Assembly: GCA_003519645.1 (NCBI GenBank)
Contig: DOWI01000284.1
Coordinates: 544-6,724 of the forward strand
Length of the DNA: 6,181 bases
Source of the DNA: Oscillospiraceae bacterium
Lineage (GTDB): Bacteria > Bacillota_A > Clostridia > Oscillospirales > Acutalibacteraceae
Direction: 5' to 3'
This document shows, in pieces, positions 1-5,472 of this stretch (position 1 is the first letter of the stretch; each line of letters opens with the position of its first letter). The notes beneath the pieces were generated by a model. It was not told the DNA's origin. It saw nothing but the letters and a program-made list of their open reading frames with translations, and made no database searches. Position numbers and translations under genes: made by a program.

Positions 1-920
1 GCTCCCGGCGGTCCGAAGGTGAAGTAAAACACGGCTGTCATTACAGAAAAGAACAGAGGCAGCGCCAATAATCGGTGTGTCACAACACGGTCGATTCGGT
101 TGGAAATGGATTGGGGCTGCGCATTGCGTTTGATACACCCGGCACAGATACGGCTGATGAATCGGTATTTTCGGTCAGCTATGATTATGTCGCGCTCTCC
201 GTAGCGAGCTGCGGTGCTGTCTGCTATTTTCTCGATACGGTATTTATCCTCTGGGGTCAGCTTAAGCTGTTGTACCATCTGCGGGTCACCGTCCATAAGC
301 CTGACGGCTGCCCAGCGTTTGGGTATCCCTGCCTTGATGCAATACACCGCTGCCACGTCTTCAATACGTTTTATTGCCACGAGAAGAGGTGAAGGGTAAT
401 ATTCGTTGATGCACCCGCTTGCATTAGCGGCTTGAGCAGCTTTGTACGCTGTTTTCAAAAGTGTATCGATTCCCTGTCCTTGACTGGCTGATATGGGTAC
501 AATCGCAACACTCAGCCGTTGCTCAAGCTGCTTTATATCTATCTCCATTCCCATGCTGCGCAGTCTGTCGGTCATATTCAGCGCAATTATCATGGGACGT
601 CCCAGCTCGGCAAGCTGAAGCGTCAAAAATAGGTTGCGTTCAAGGTGGGTTGCATCCACAATATTTATAATTAAATCAGGCTTGCCCTCAATCAGGAAGT
701 TACGCGCCGCCAGTTCATCCCCCGAGTTTGGTGACAAAGAATAAAGGCCCGGCAAATCCACCACACCAATGCCGGCCCTCCTCGGCTTTATATATCCTAC
801 TTTCTTATCGACTGTCACACCCGGCCAGTTGCCGACGTGCTGGCGCGATCCTGTTAATTCGTTAAAAAGCGTTGTTTTTCCGCAATTAGGATTGCCGGCA
901 AGGGCATATACGAATCCCAT
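1..920 (-). CDS. feoB: Ferrous iron transport protein B, N-terminal part (runs off the left edge)
   Basis: This is the first 306 codons of the Fe(II) transporter FeoB, a membrane protein with a cytosolic GTPase domain; the remainder, including most of the channel, lies beyond position 1. The G motifs are clear: G1 GNPNCGKTT (residues 9-17), a G2 threonine in NWPGVT (31-36), G3 DLPG (55-58), G4 NMTD (115-118) and G5 SAS (144-146). A helical GDI-like domain follows (about 170-260), and the first membrane helix begins near residue 283, ending in the typical FTFGPPG. The ATG is preceded by a GGGGGAG ribosome site and lies 16 bp after the feoA stop, so the two are surely cotranscribed. I see no frameshift in the visible part. 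A full-length FeoB is usually 650-800 residues, so less than half is present. The family assignment is very secure. Confidence 0.96.
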   Translation of the reverse strand, partial: MGFVYALAGNPNCGKTTLFNELTGSRQHVGNWPGVTVDKKVGYIKPRRAGIGVVDLPGLYSLSPNSGDELAARNFLIEGKPDLIINIVDATHLERNLFLTLQLAELGRPMIIALNMTDRLRSMGMEIDIKQLEQRLSVAIVPISASQGQGIDTLLKTAYKAAQAANASGCINEYYPSPLLVAIKRIEDVAAVYCIKAGIPKRWAAVRLMDGDPQMVQQLKLTPEDKYRIEKIADSTAARYGERDIIIADRKYRFISRICAGCIKRNAQPQSISNRIDRVVTHRLLALPLFFSVMTAVFYFTFGPPG

Positions 921-936
921 TGCGCTCCCCCGTCCT

Positions 937-1167
937 TTACTCTGAAATCACAATGATTGTATCGGCTTCTGCTCGCCGGATGCTCAATTCATAGCCTCTG
1001 ACACGTATTTCAAGCGGGTCCCCGAGCGGAGCACGGTGCAGAACGGTTACCCAAGCACCCGGTGTTAGACCCATATCAATGATGCGCCGTCTGAGAAGCC
1101 CGCTGCAGCCCAGATGGGTAATGACTGCCTGCTTGCCGATTTTTAAGCTGCTTAGTGTTGTTTCCAT
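937..1167 (-). CDS. feoA: FeoA family protein, small SH3-like partner of FeoB
   Basis: A 76-residue cytosolic protein of usual FeoA length (about 75). It carries the family signature of a turn-rich beta-barrel: GCSGLLRRRIIDMGLTPG (residues 20-37), then APLGDPLEIRVRGYELSIRR (46-65) and a closing beta strand ADTIIVI. FeoA proteins are SH3-like and are thought to bind or modulate the FeoB GTPase/channel during Fe(II) import; the exact role is not settled in the literature. The ATG has a GGAAGGA ribosome site 8 nt upstream. The gene lies 82 bp after spmB and 16 bp before feoB on the same strand. I found no convincing Fur or DtxR/IdeR box or own promoter in the 82 bp upstream, so transcription may come from there or read through from spmAB. 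Confidence 0.95.
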   Translation of the reverse strand: METTLSSLKIGKQAVITHLGCSGLLRRRIIDMGLTPGAWVTVLHRAPLGDPLEIRVRGYELSIRRAEADTIIVISE

Positions 1168-1249
1168 TAAAGATGTCCTTCCGTCATAAGCTGTATTTCA
1201 GAAAGAAGTGAGTGCGTTTGTGACTGCATCAAACATGCGCAATATGCTG

Positions 1250-1780
1250 TCAGCCAAGCAACAGCTTGACAGCAAGTGCCGACAGCACAATACCGGTTAC
1301 GTCCCCGCCGGCCGCTGCAGCCAAGGTGTGGCGCGTGCGTCTGACGCCAACTGCACCGTAATAAACGGTTATGGTGTAAAATGTTGTTTCTGTCGATGAT
1401 TGCAGCACACTGGCAACCCGTCCTGCAAGGCTGTCGGCTCCGTATGTTGCGTAGATGTTTTCAAGCATGGCAAGTGCGCCGCTGCCCGAAACCGGTCTCA
1501 GCAGCGCAAGCGGGATGATTTCGGGGGGGATGCCCAAAAGCCCGGCTGCGGGGGCAATGCCTTCAACCAGCAGCTCAATAATTCCTGAAGCACGAAGCAT
1601 AGAAACTGCCGTCATAAGCGCTACTAGAGCGGGCAGAACCCTTACACAGGTACGAAGTCCGTCTCCTGCACCGGCAAGAAACTCATCAAAAACCTGTACA
1701 CGCCGTGAAACTCCGACCACAAGCACCAGCGACACAAACACCGGCACCGCCCACACCGAAACCAGCTTTACCCCACTCAT
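1250..1780 (-). CDS. spmB: Spore maturation protein B
   Basis: A 176-residue membrane protein matching SpmB in length (about 178 in Bacillus subtilis) and in its conserved blocks: LRPVSGSGALAMLENIY (residues 94-110) and QSSTETTFYTITVYYGAVG (127-145), within a nucleoside-recognition (Gate) type membrane domain. Hydrophobic segments sit at about 8-25, 47-63, 66-90 and 157-175. In B. subtilis SpmA and SpmB are needed for full dehydration of the spore core and so for heat resistance; the transported substrate is unknown. The ATG overlaps the spmA stop (ATGA, 1777-1780), implying translational coupling, and an AAAGG ribosome site sits 7 nt upstream inside spmA. A run of seven C on the coding strand encodes part of GIPPEI (about residues 83-88). 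The presence of this gene argues for an endospore former. Confidence 0.94.
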   Translation of the reverse strand: MSGVKLVSVWAVPVFVSLVLVVGVSRRVQVFDEFLAGAGDGLRTCVRVLPALVALMTAVSMLRASGIIELLVEGIAPAAGLLGIPPEIIPLALLRPVSGSGALAMLENIYATYGADSLAGRVASVLQSSTETTFYTITVYYGAVGVRRTRHTLAAAAGGDVTGIVLSALAVKLLLG

Positions 1781-2400
1781 GCCTTTGCCTTTCTTCGGCT
1801 TGCCGATGCCTGCCTTTGGGGCTTTTTATTTGGCAGGGCGAACAGGTGTGATAAAGCGATGGCAACAGCTGCCGCGCCCAGCGACGTAAGCCATACAGCC
1901 GGCAATATGTTCAGAGGGTTTTCTGCTCCGTATTTCAGGCGCAGGGTTGCTACCGTTGTGGGCAAAAATTGAATAGATGCTGTGTTGAGCACCACAAACG
2001 TGATCATGTGACGAGAGGCTGATTGCGGTTCGGGATTCAATTGTGACAGCTCATTCATGGCACGGATACCGAGGGGAGTAGCCGCGTTGCCGAGCCCCAG
2101 AAAGTTGGCCGCCATATTCATTAATATGGCTCTGCAAGCGGCGCCGGAGGGATCAAGACCCGGAAACAGCAACCGCATAAGGGGAGCCAGCACCTTTGCA
2201 AGCAAAGCGGTAAGACCGCCTTTTTCGGCAATTCGCATGACTCCTCCCCAAAGGCACATTGCTCCACCGAGGGTGAGCGCAAGGGTAATTGCCTGCTCGC
2301 CCCCCCCCAACAGCGCGTTGGTTACTTGTTCCAGTTTACCGGTTGCCGCTCCTGCTGCAATGGATATAAGCATGATTCCAACCCAGATTACGTTTAACAT
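1777..2400 (-). CDS. spmA: Spore maturation protein A
   Basis: A 207-residue membrane protein (B. subtilis SpmA is about 196) with hallmark blocks: WGGVMRIAEKGGL (residues 51-63), AILMNMAANFLGLGNAATPLG (91-111, the family core) and VLNTASIQFLPTTVATLR (137-154). Hydrophobic helices lie at about 2-19, 35-55, 91-110, 132-150 and 168-188, followed by a basic tail rich in K/R. It works with SpmB in spore core dehydration. I chose the ATG at 2400, because an AAGGA site lies 11 nt upstream and the protein then opens MLNVIW like relatives; an in-frame ATG at 2412 abuts that same AAGG and could not use it. A nine-base G run on the coding strand (2300-2308) encodes the G32-G34 glycines and is a possible slippage site, but the frame is intact here. 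Confidence 0.94.
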   Translation of the reverse strand: MLNVIWVGIMLISIAAGAATGKLEQVTNALLGGGEQAITLALTLGGAMCLWGGVMRIAEKGGLTALLAKVLAPLMRLLFPGLDPSGAACRAILMNMAANFLGLGNAATPLGIRAMNELSQLNPEPQSASRHMITFVVLNTASIQFLPTTVATLRLKYGAENPLNILPAVWLTSLGAAAVAIALSHLFALPNKKPQRQASASRRKAKA

Positions 2401-2411
2401 ACTTATGACCA

Positions 2412-2416
2412 TCCTT
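2412..2416 (-). promoter_or_regulatory. spmA: Ribosome binding site deciding the spmA start
   Basis: On the minus strand the sequence reads AAGGA 11 nt before the ATG at 2400. The alternative ATG at 2410-2412 would have this motif touching the start codon, leaving no usable spacing. The spacing for the chosen start is a little long, but GGATGG, three bases on, gives 8 nt. Confidence 0.6.
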
Positions 2417-2550
2417 CTTCGCCAAGCCGGAAGTTTTGTTCTTTTCCGAAAGGGATAAAACCTTTTAAAAGCATGTTAAAACCATCCTGTATTACGGCTA
2501 TGATTCTTACCAATTGTGTATCCGGCGTGGCGTTGTCGCACATTACACAC

Positions 2551-2578
2551 AATATATAGATATATATTACAAATATAA
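2551..2578 (-). promoter_or_regulatory. Weak candidate sigma-E promoter for spmAB
   Basis: The minus strand contains TTATATT (2578-2572), 13 bp, then TATATATT (2558-2551), which partly fits the sporulation sigma-E pattern of a -35 ending ATATT and a -10 like CATACAHT. In B. subtilis the spmAB genes belong to the mother-cell sporulation programme, so such a promoter is expected. The match lies in an A+T-rich stretch where chance matches are common, and the -10 lacks both conserved C bases. Confidence 0.22.
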
Positions 2579-2615
2579 AGCGTTTATGACACCGAATTTT
2601 CTCACTTTAGAGATG

Positions 2616-2644
2616 TTGACAAAAGATGGGTTATTTGGTAATCT
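2616..2644 (+). promoter_or_regulatory. Strong sigma-A promoter of the abrB-like gene
   Basis: TTGACA at 2616-2621, a 17 bp spacer and TAATCT at 2639-2644, with TGG directly before the -10 (extended -10). Transcription should start near 2651, giving a leader of about 59 nt. This places an in-frame upstream ATG at 2626 inside the promoter, which is why the gene start is set at 2710. Confidence 0.85.
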
Positions 2645-2668
2645 TGCATATAGAAAGTCTAAATTATC

Positions 2669-2678
2669 GACACGTGTC
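2669..2678. promoter_or_regulatory. Perfect 10 bp palindrome in the abrB leader, possible operator
   Basis: GACACGTGTC is a perfect inverted repeat about 18 bp downstream of the predicted transcription start. Its place in the leader of a regulator gene would suit a repressor site (possible autoregulation), but AbrB proteins usually recognise loosely defined A+T-rich DNA, so the binder is unknown. Confidence 0.3.
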
Positions 2679-2709
2679 TAAAAACGCTGTCGGGAAATGG
2701 GGGAAAAAG

Positions 2710-2955
2710 ATGAAATACACAGGTGTTGTAAGAAGAATTGACGATCTGGGCCGCATTGTGCTACCGGTTGAGCTCAGGAGGACAATGGAGCTTGACAATG
2801 GCGATTCGCTGGAGATTTTTGTTGAAGATAATAAAATTATCCTTAAAAAGTATCAACCAGCTTGTATTTTCTGCGGTGACGCTGACGATATCGCGGTTTT
2901 CAAAGGTCGTAATGTTTGCCCTGCCTGCGCCAAAGAATTAGCCCAGAAGATTTAA
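2710..2955 (+). CDS. AbrB/SpoVT-family transcriptional regulator with Cys4 tail
   Basis: An 81-residue DNA-binding protein. Residues 1-48 form a swapped-hairpin AbrB domain: TGVVRRIDDLGRIVLPVELR (4-23), then the LEIFVEDNKIILKKY strand pair (34-48). This is the transition-state regulator fold of B. subtilis AbrB and SpoVT, which acts as a dimer or tetramer on A+T-rich promoters. The C-terminal half is not the B. subtilis AbrB multimerisation tail but has C52-x2-C55 and C70-x2-C73, arranged as a small zinc-ribbon-like knuckle. The ATG at 2710 has GGGGGA just upstream and lies after the mapped promoter; starting at 2626 would add 28 residues encoded within the promoter and leader. It is monocistronic, with its own promoter and terminator, and is divergent from spmAB. 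Which genes it controls cannot be told; sporulation or stationary-phase genes are the family precedent. Confidence 0.92.
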   Translation: MKYTGVVRRIDDLGRIVLPVELRRTMELDNGDSLEIFVEDNKIILKKYQPACIFCGDADDIAVFKGRNVCPACAKELAQKI

Positions 2956-2970
2956 ACGTCAACGGGAAGA

Positions 2971-2996
2971 GCCGCGGTTTTACCGCGGCGCTTTTT
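2971..2996 (+). terminator. Rho-independent terminator of the abrB-like gene
   Basis: An 8 bp perfect stem, GCCGCGGT (2971-2978) with ACCGCGGC (2982-2989), a TTT loop, then GC and five T. It starts 15 bp after the stop codon. The opposite strand lacks a T run, so it acts only on the plus strand. Confidence 0.92.
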
Positions 2997-3245
2997 ATGT
3001 ATAAGCTTTTGCCCGTTGATACGTCTTGTATAGGATTTCTCTACAAAATTCGCAAGTGGGATAAGGTTCAGATTCTATAGAAGCTGATGGAGAGAGTGAT
3101 TGCTCTTTTAAGGGTGGTAGTGAGAGGGTTATACTAAAAAATATTCAGTGCATATTTAGTTGCGAGCCGGTATTCTCCCTTATAGAGGTTTTTTCTGTAT
3201 TATCTCCAATGATTGTGTCTAATCCTGACAGCATTCAAAATGGGG
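2997..3245. other. Gene-free intergenic stretch with RNA-like structure
   Basis: No coding sequence with a ribosome site is seen. The stretch holds a hairpin at 3026-3046 (TTGTATAG against CTCTACAA, one mismatch), a T-box-like core AGGGTGGTA at 3111-3119, and a 9 bp bulged stem (ACTAAA 3133-3138 plus TAT 3142-3144 pairing with 3152-3160). A T6 run at 3189-3194 lacks a strong preceding stem. I recognise no known RNA family with confidence. Confidence 0.4.
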
Positions 3246-3274
3246 TTGTCTTTCCCCGTGAGCGGGTGTATAAT
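3246..3274 (+). promoter_or_regulatory. Sigma-A promoter for the PHP gene unit
   Basis: TTGTCT (3246-3251), a 17 bp spacer and a perfect TATAAT (3269-3274). Transcription would begin near 3281, about 138 nt before the GTG start. The spacer contains a small inverted repeat, CCCG-tgag-CGGG (3255-3266), which could be an operator. Confidence 0.72.
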
Positions 3275-3307
3275 TATATATATTGCTGGATATAAGTTAA
3301 GGGATGG

Positions 3308-3326
3308 AGCGCGCATTAGGCGCGCT
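3308..3326 (+). promoter_or_regulatory. GC-rich hairpin in the leader of the PHP gene
   Basis: AGCGCGC (3308-3314) pairs perfectly with GCGCGCT (3320-3326) over a 5 nt loop, in A+T-rich surroundings. It is followed by an interrupted T-rich stretch (TTCTAAAAGTTTTT), so it may be a leaky terminator, an attenuator or a 5' stabilising hairpin. The position about 27 nt after the predicted transcription start favours a leader role. Confidence 0.5.
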
Positions 3327-3418
3327 TTCTAAAAGTTTTTAAAGGTGTGCGGTGTAAGAGTGTATATTGTATCAGGATTGCCTAATGTTAAGGAAAAGAA
3401 AGCCTGGGAGGTGAAGCA

Positions 3419-4255
3419 GTGACGGCCGATTTACATTGTCATACAAAAATATCAGATGGATCCGTAGGAATAGAAGAAATTATAGCCATGGCAAAGCGCC
3501 GCGGCCTTTCCGCCATATCTGTGACGGATCATGATGCCATCGCCGGCGCTACCAGAGCCGTGATTATTGGAAAGCGTCAGCAGGTGAAGGTGATTCACGG
3601 TGTCGAGTTTTCCACCATGGATACACAGCGCGGCAAGAAGATTCATCTTTTGTGCTACGATTGTGAAACGCCTGATAGGCTTGAAGGGCTATGCCGCAGA
3701 ATCGGAGAGAGCCGCAAAAAGGCTGCCATGGCTATGGTTCGCAAGGTCATGAGATATTACCCCATCACACCTGAAATGATTGTTCGGTGTGCCACGGGAA
3801 GCACAAATATATATAAGCAACACATCATGCATGCGCTGATGGATGCAGGTTATGCCGATTCCATTTATGGTGAATTGTATTATAAGCTGTTTGACCCCGA
3901 CCAGGGCACGGCTCTGATTGAACCTGAATACCCCGATTTTCATGAGGTGATGGATCTCATACACAGCTCCGGCGGAATTGCTGTTATGGCGCATCCGCCA
4001 TTATATGAGAGCGAGGGCGCAATTGAGGAACTGATTTCACTGGGGCTTGACGGAATCGAGGTCTGGCATCCGAATCATACCGAGGAGGATGTCGCACGGC
4101 TTTCGGCACTCGCCGCTCAGCACAAGCTGCTGATGACAGGCGGCTCTGATTTTCACGGCATGTATAGCACCCACGCCAGACCATTGGGAAGCACATCTAT
4201 GCCGGATGAAAATGTTCAGGCACTGTTATCTTATAAAGATCGCCAGAATCGCTGA
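3419..4255 (+). CDS. PHP-domain metallophosphoesterase (TrpH/RNase AM-like)
   Basis: A 278-residue soluble enzyme of the PHP superfamily, usual length for this group. The metal-binding set is complete: DLHCHTKISDG gives H6, H8 and D13; VTDHD gives D37 and H38; GVEFS gives E63; IHLLCY gives H76; MAHP gives H192; and GGSDFHG gives D244 and H246. These ligands usually hold three metal ions that hydrolyse phosphate esters. The closest characterised relatives are nucleoside 3',5'-bisphosphate phosphatases and the RNase AM (YciV/TrpH) 5'-3' exoribonuclease; the substrate here cannot be read from sequence. The start is GTG at 3419 with GGGAGG 7 nt upstream, beginning the protein at the catalytic strand as in relatives. 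It has its own promoter and a long leader, and is followed after 43 bp by a gene of unknown function, probably one transcript. Confidence 0.92.
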   Translation: MTADLHCHTKISDGSVGIEEIIAMAKRRGLSAISVTDHDAIAGATRAVIIGKRQQVKVIHGVEFSTMDTQRGKKIHLLCYDCETPDRLEGLCRRIGESRKKAAMAMVRKVMRYYPITPEMIVRCATGSTNIYKQHIMHALMDAGYADSIYGELYYKLFDPDQGTALIEPEYPDFHEVMDLIHSSGGIAVMAHPPLYESEGAIEELISLGLDGIEVWHPNHTEEDVARLSALAAQHKLLMTGGSDFHGMYSTHARPLGSTSMPDENVQALLSYKDRQNR

Positions 4256-4298
4256 AGATAATATCGGCATTTATGGCTTATCGATTGGTGGGATTTAA

Positions 4299-4850
4299 GT
4301 GCGCAACGACGACGGTGATATTAAAATAGCGGGCGATGATTTCAGTCTGCCCGCAACAGATGATGATATTGAAGAGACGTCAAAACTTTTGCAAAGAGAA
4401 AAAGCAAACGGGAACCTGAGTCGGGCGCGCCGCCTCGGCGCCATTATGGCTGAAGATGTCGCAGCGGTTGAAGGAGTTAATCCGGCCGATGACATCGCCG
4501 GGATGACGCAGCGCAGGATTCTCCTTGCATTCGCGATAGAAATTGGGTTGGAATCCTTTCTGCCCAATCCGTTACTTACGCAGACAGCCCAGAGTGTTTT
4601 TTACGAAACGCTGAGGCAGACTGCACCTGCTTTTTATGATGATTTACAGGAATCCGGCGCATTTTCTTTTTACTATCTCTGTGTTCGGGATAACAAGGAT
4701 GTGGAAAAATGCGTTGGCGAAACATACGCTTCACTCTGCGGAAAAGCCAATGACAGGCGTCTAGCTGATCAAGGAAAAGCGTTATATATCCATTTTATCG
4801 GTCAGATGCGTTCCTTGGCGGAGAGCATGGAGTTTTCTGTGGAAGCGTAA
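4299..4850 (+). CDS. Hypothetical protein downstream of the PHP gene
   Basis: A 183-residue protein I do not recognise. The first 27 residues are strongly acidic (DDGD, GDD, DDD, EE), followed by a basic helix-like stretch around residues 30-50 (KLLQREKANGNLSRARRL) and a mostly helical, mixed hydrophobic body (70-170) with aromatics at 101-127. Cysteines sit at 128, 139 and 147 without a clear metal motif. There is no signal peptide or transmembrane helix, so it is likely cytosolic. The start is GTG at 4299 with a moderate GGTGGGA site 5 nt upstream. The gene lies 43 bp after the PHP gene on the same strand and ends just before a strong terminator, so the two form a probable operon. Codon use and base composition resemble the neighbours, which supports a real gene. 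Any function in phosphate or RNA metabolism would be guilt by association only. Confidence 0.8.
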   Translation: MRNDDGDIKIAGDDFSLPATDDDIEETSKLLQREKANGNLSRARRLGAIMAEDVAAVEGVNPADDIAGMTQRRILLAFAIEIGLESFLPNPLLTQTAQSVFYETLRQTAPAFYDDLQESGAFSFYYLCVRDNKDVEKCVGETYASLCGKANDRRLADQGKALYIHFIGQMRSLAESMEFSVEA

Positions 4851-4864
4851 CAGATAGATACAAC

Positions 4865-4901
4865 AAAAAAGTGCCCCATAAAATCTAGGGGGCGCTTTTT
4901 T
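4865..4901. terminator. Bidirectional terminator between convergent genes
   Basis: A 13 bp stem (4865-4877 with 4889-4901, one G-T wobble) made of six A-T pairs outside a GC-rich core, GTGCCCC with GGGGCGC, and an 11 nt loop. A6 on one side and T6 on the other let it stop transcription in both directions. It follows the hypothetical gene by 14 bp and abuts the stop codon of the convergent XRE gene. Confidence 0.93.
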
Positions 4902-5336
4902 CTATGCCTGCTTTATGGAGTCATTTCCGGAAGGATCCTTTTTTCTTCTTTGTTCGTACCTCTCCGAAGCAGAACGTTCAATGCTTTTCAAATATTCATT
5001 TTGCTGCCCCTTATCCAGATATCTGAAAGCAATCAAAAGCTTTTGTTCTGACTCTCTCAAGGTCCACTCGGTACCAAGCGTTTTCTTGGTTGATGTAGTA
5101 TATGCATTTACAGTTTTATCGTTTAAGGTAGGATTAATGGGCGCTGCGTTCAAAAGATAATCGGTAGTAACATTGAATAATCGTGCAAGACGAACAACTG
5201 TATTAAAATCAGGACTGGTTTTACCTGTTTCGTAATACGCATAAGTTGACCGGACGATATTAAGATTTTTAGCAACCTGTTCTTGCGTTAGGTCCTGTTG
5301 TTTTCGAAGCTTGCGCAAACGGTCTCCGAATGTCAT
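4902..5336 (-). CDS. XRE-family helix-turn-helix transcriptional regulator
   Basis: A 144-residue regulator. Residues 6-62 form a Cro/CI-type HTH_3 domain: RLRKLRKQQDLTQEQVAKNL (6-25, helices 1-2), NIVRSTYAYYETGKTSPDF (26-44, recognition helix and turn) and TVVRLARLFNVTTDYLL (46-62). After a flexible linker, a second helical part (93-133) begins LRESEQKLLIAFRYLDKGQQ, a motif commonly seen at the C-terminal end of clostridial XRE proteins and possibly used for dimerisation; a charged tail follows. The ATG has an ideal AAGGAGG site 8 nt upstream. It faces the PHP unit tail to tail and is divergent from the promoters to its right. No phage, toxin or restriction gene adjoins it, so its target is unknown; the palindrome at its own start region suggests autoregulation. 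A Cro/CI-like fold could also come from a mobile element, but no other trace of one is present. Confidence 0.93.
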   Translation of the reverse strand: MTFGDRLRKLRKQQDLTQEQVAKNLNIVRSTYAYYETGKTSPDFNTVVRLARLFNVTTDYLLNAAPINPTLNDKTVNAYTTSTKKTLGTEWTLRESEQKLLIAFRYLDKGQQNEYLKSIERSASERYEQRRKKDPSGNDSIKQA

Positions 5337-5350
5337 TTTTTACGCCTCCT

Positions 5351-5360
5351 TGTTCGAACA
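5351..5360. promoter_or_regulatory. Candidate XRE operator palindrome
   Basis: TGTTCGAACA is a perfect 10 bp inverted repeat located between the extended -10 (5362-5367) and the ribosome site of the XRE gene, overlapping the transcription start predicted from that -10. Dimeric Cro/CI-type proteins commonly bind such sites in their own promoters. Confidence 0.45.
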
Positions 5361-5361
5361 C

Positions 5362-5367
5362 AGTATA
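5362..5367 (-). promoter_or_regulatory. Extended -10 element proximal to the XRE gene
   Basis: On the minus strand the sequence reads TGT-TATACT, a good extended -10, but at 17 bp upstream there is no recognisable -35. A TTGACA further up (29 bp from the -10) is too distant for this -10; it could pair with TATTAA at 18 bp instead. Confidence 0.4.
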
Positions 5368-5442
5368 ACATTTTAATAGATTGTTTTTCTCTATATTGTC
5401 AACGAAGTTCACGTATTGTGACATCCGTTCTCTTTCAATTTC

Positions 5443-5472
5443 ATTATAACTTAAATTGACTGTATTATTCAA
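5443..5472 (-). promoter_or_regulatory. Distal sigma-A promoter candidate for the XRE gene
   Basis: On the minus strand TTGAAT (5472-5467), 18 bp and a perfect TATAAT (5448-5443). The transcript would start near 5436 and carry a leader of about 100 nt that passes the palindrome at 5351-5360. Confidence 0.5.

Noticed and set aside
461..670. Plus-strand open frames opposite feoB, spmB and spmA
   Set aside because: These are antisense shadows of clear minus-strand genes with full family motifs; none has a ribosome site or a domain.
1168..1249. Fur or IdeR box upstream of feoA
   Set aside because: I looked for a GATAATGATAATCATTATC-like or TTAGGTTAG-type palindrome and found nothing close enough to claim.
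2401..2412. Longer spmA start at 2412
   Set aside because: The only good ribosome site abuts that ATG; the ATG at 2400 has usable spacing and a family-like N-terminus.
2626..2709. N-terminal extension of the AbrB-like protein from ATG at 2626
   Set aside because: The codons lie within the promoter spacer, -10 and untranslated leader, and the ATG lacks a ribosome site; family members start at the MKYTG position.
3186..3194. Terminator at the T6 run after GAGG
   Set aside because: The preceding stem is only about three pairs, too weak for a rho-independent terminator.
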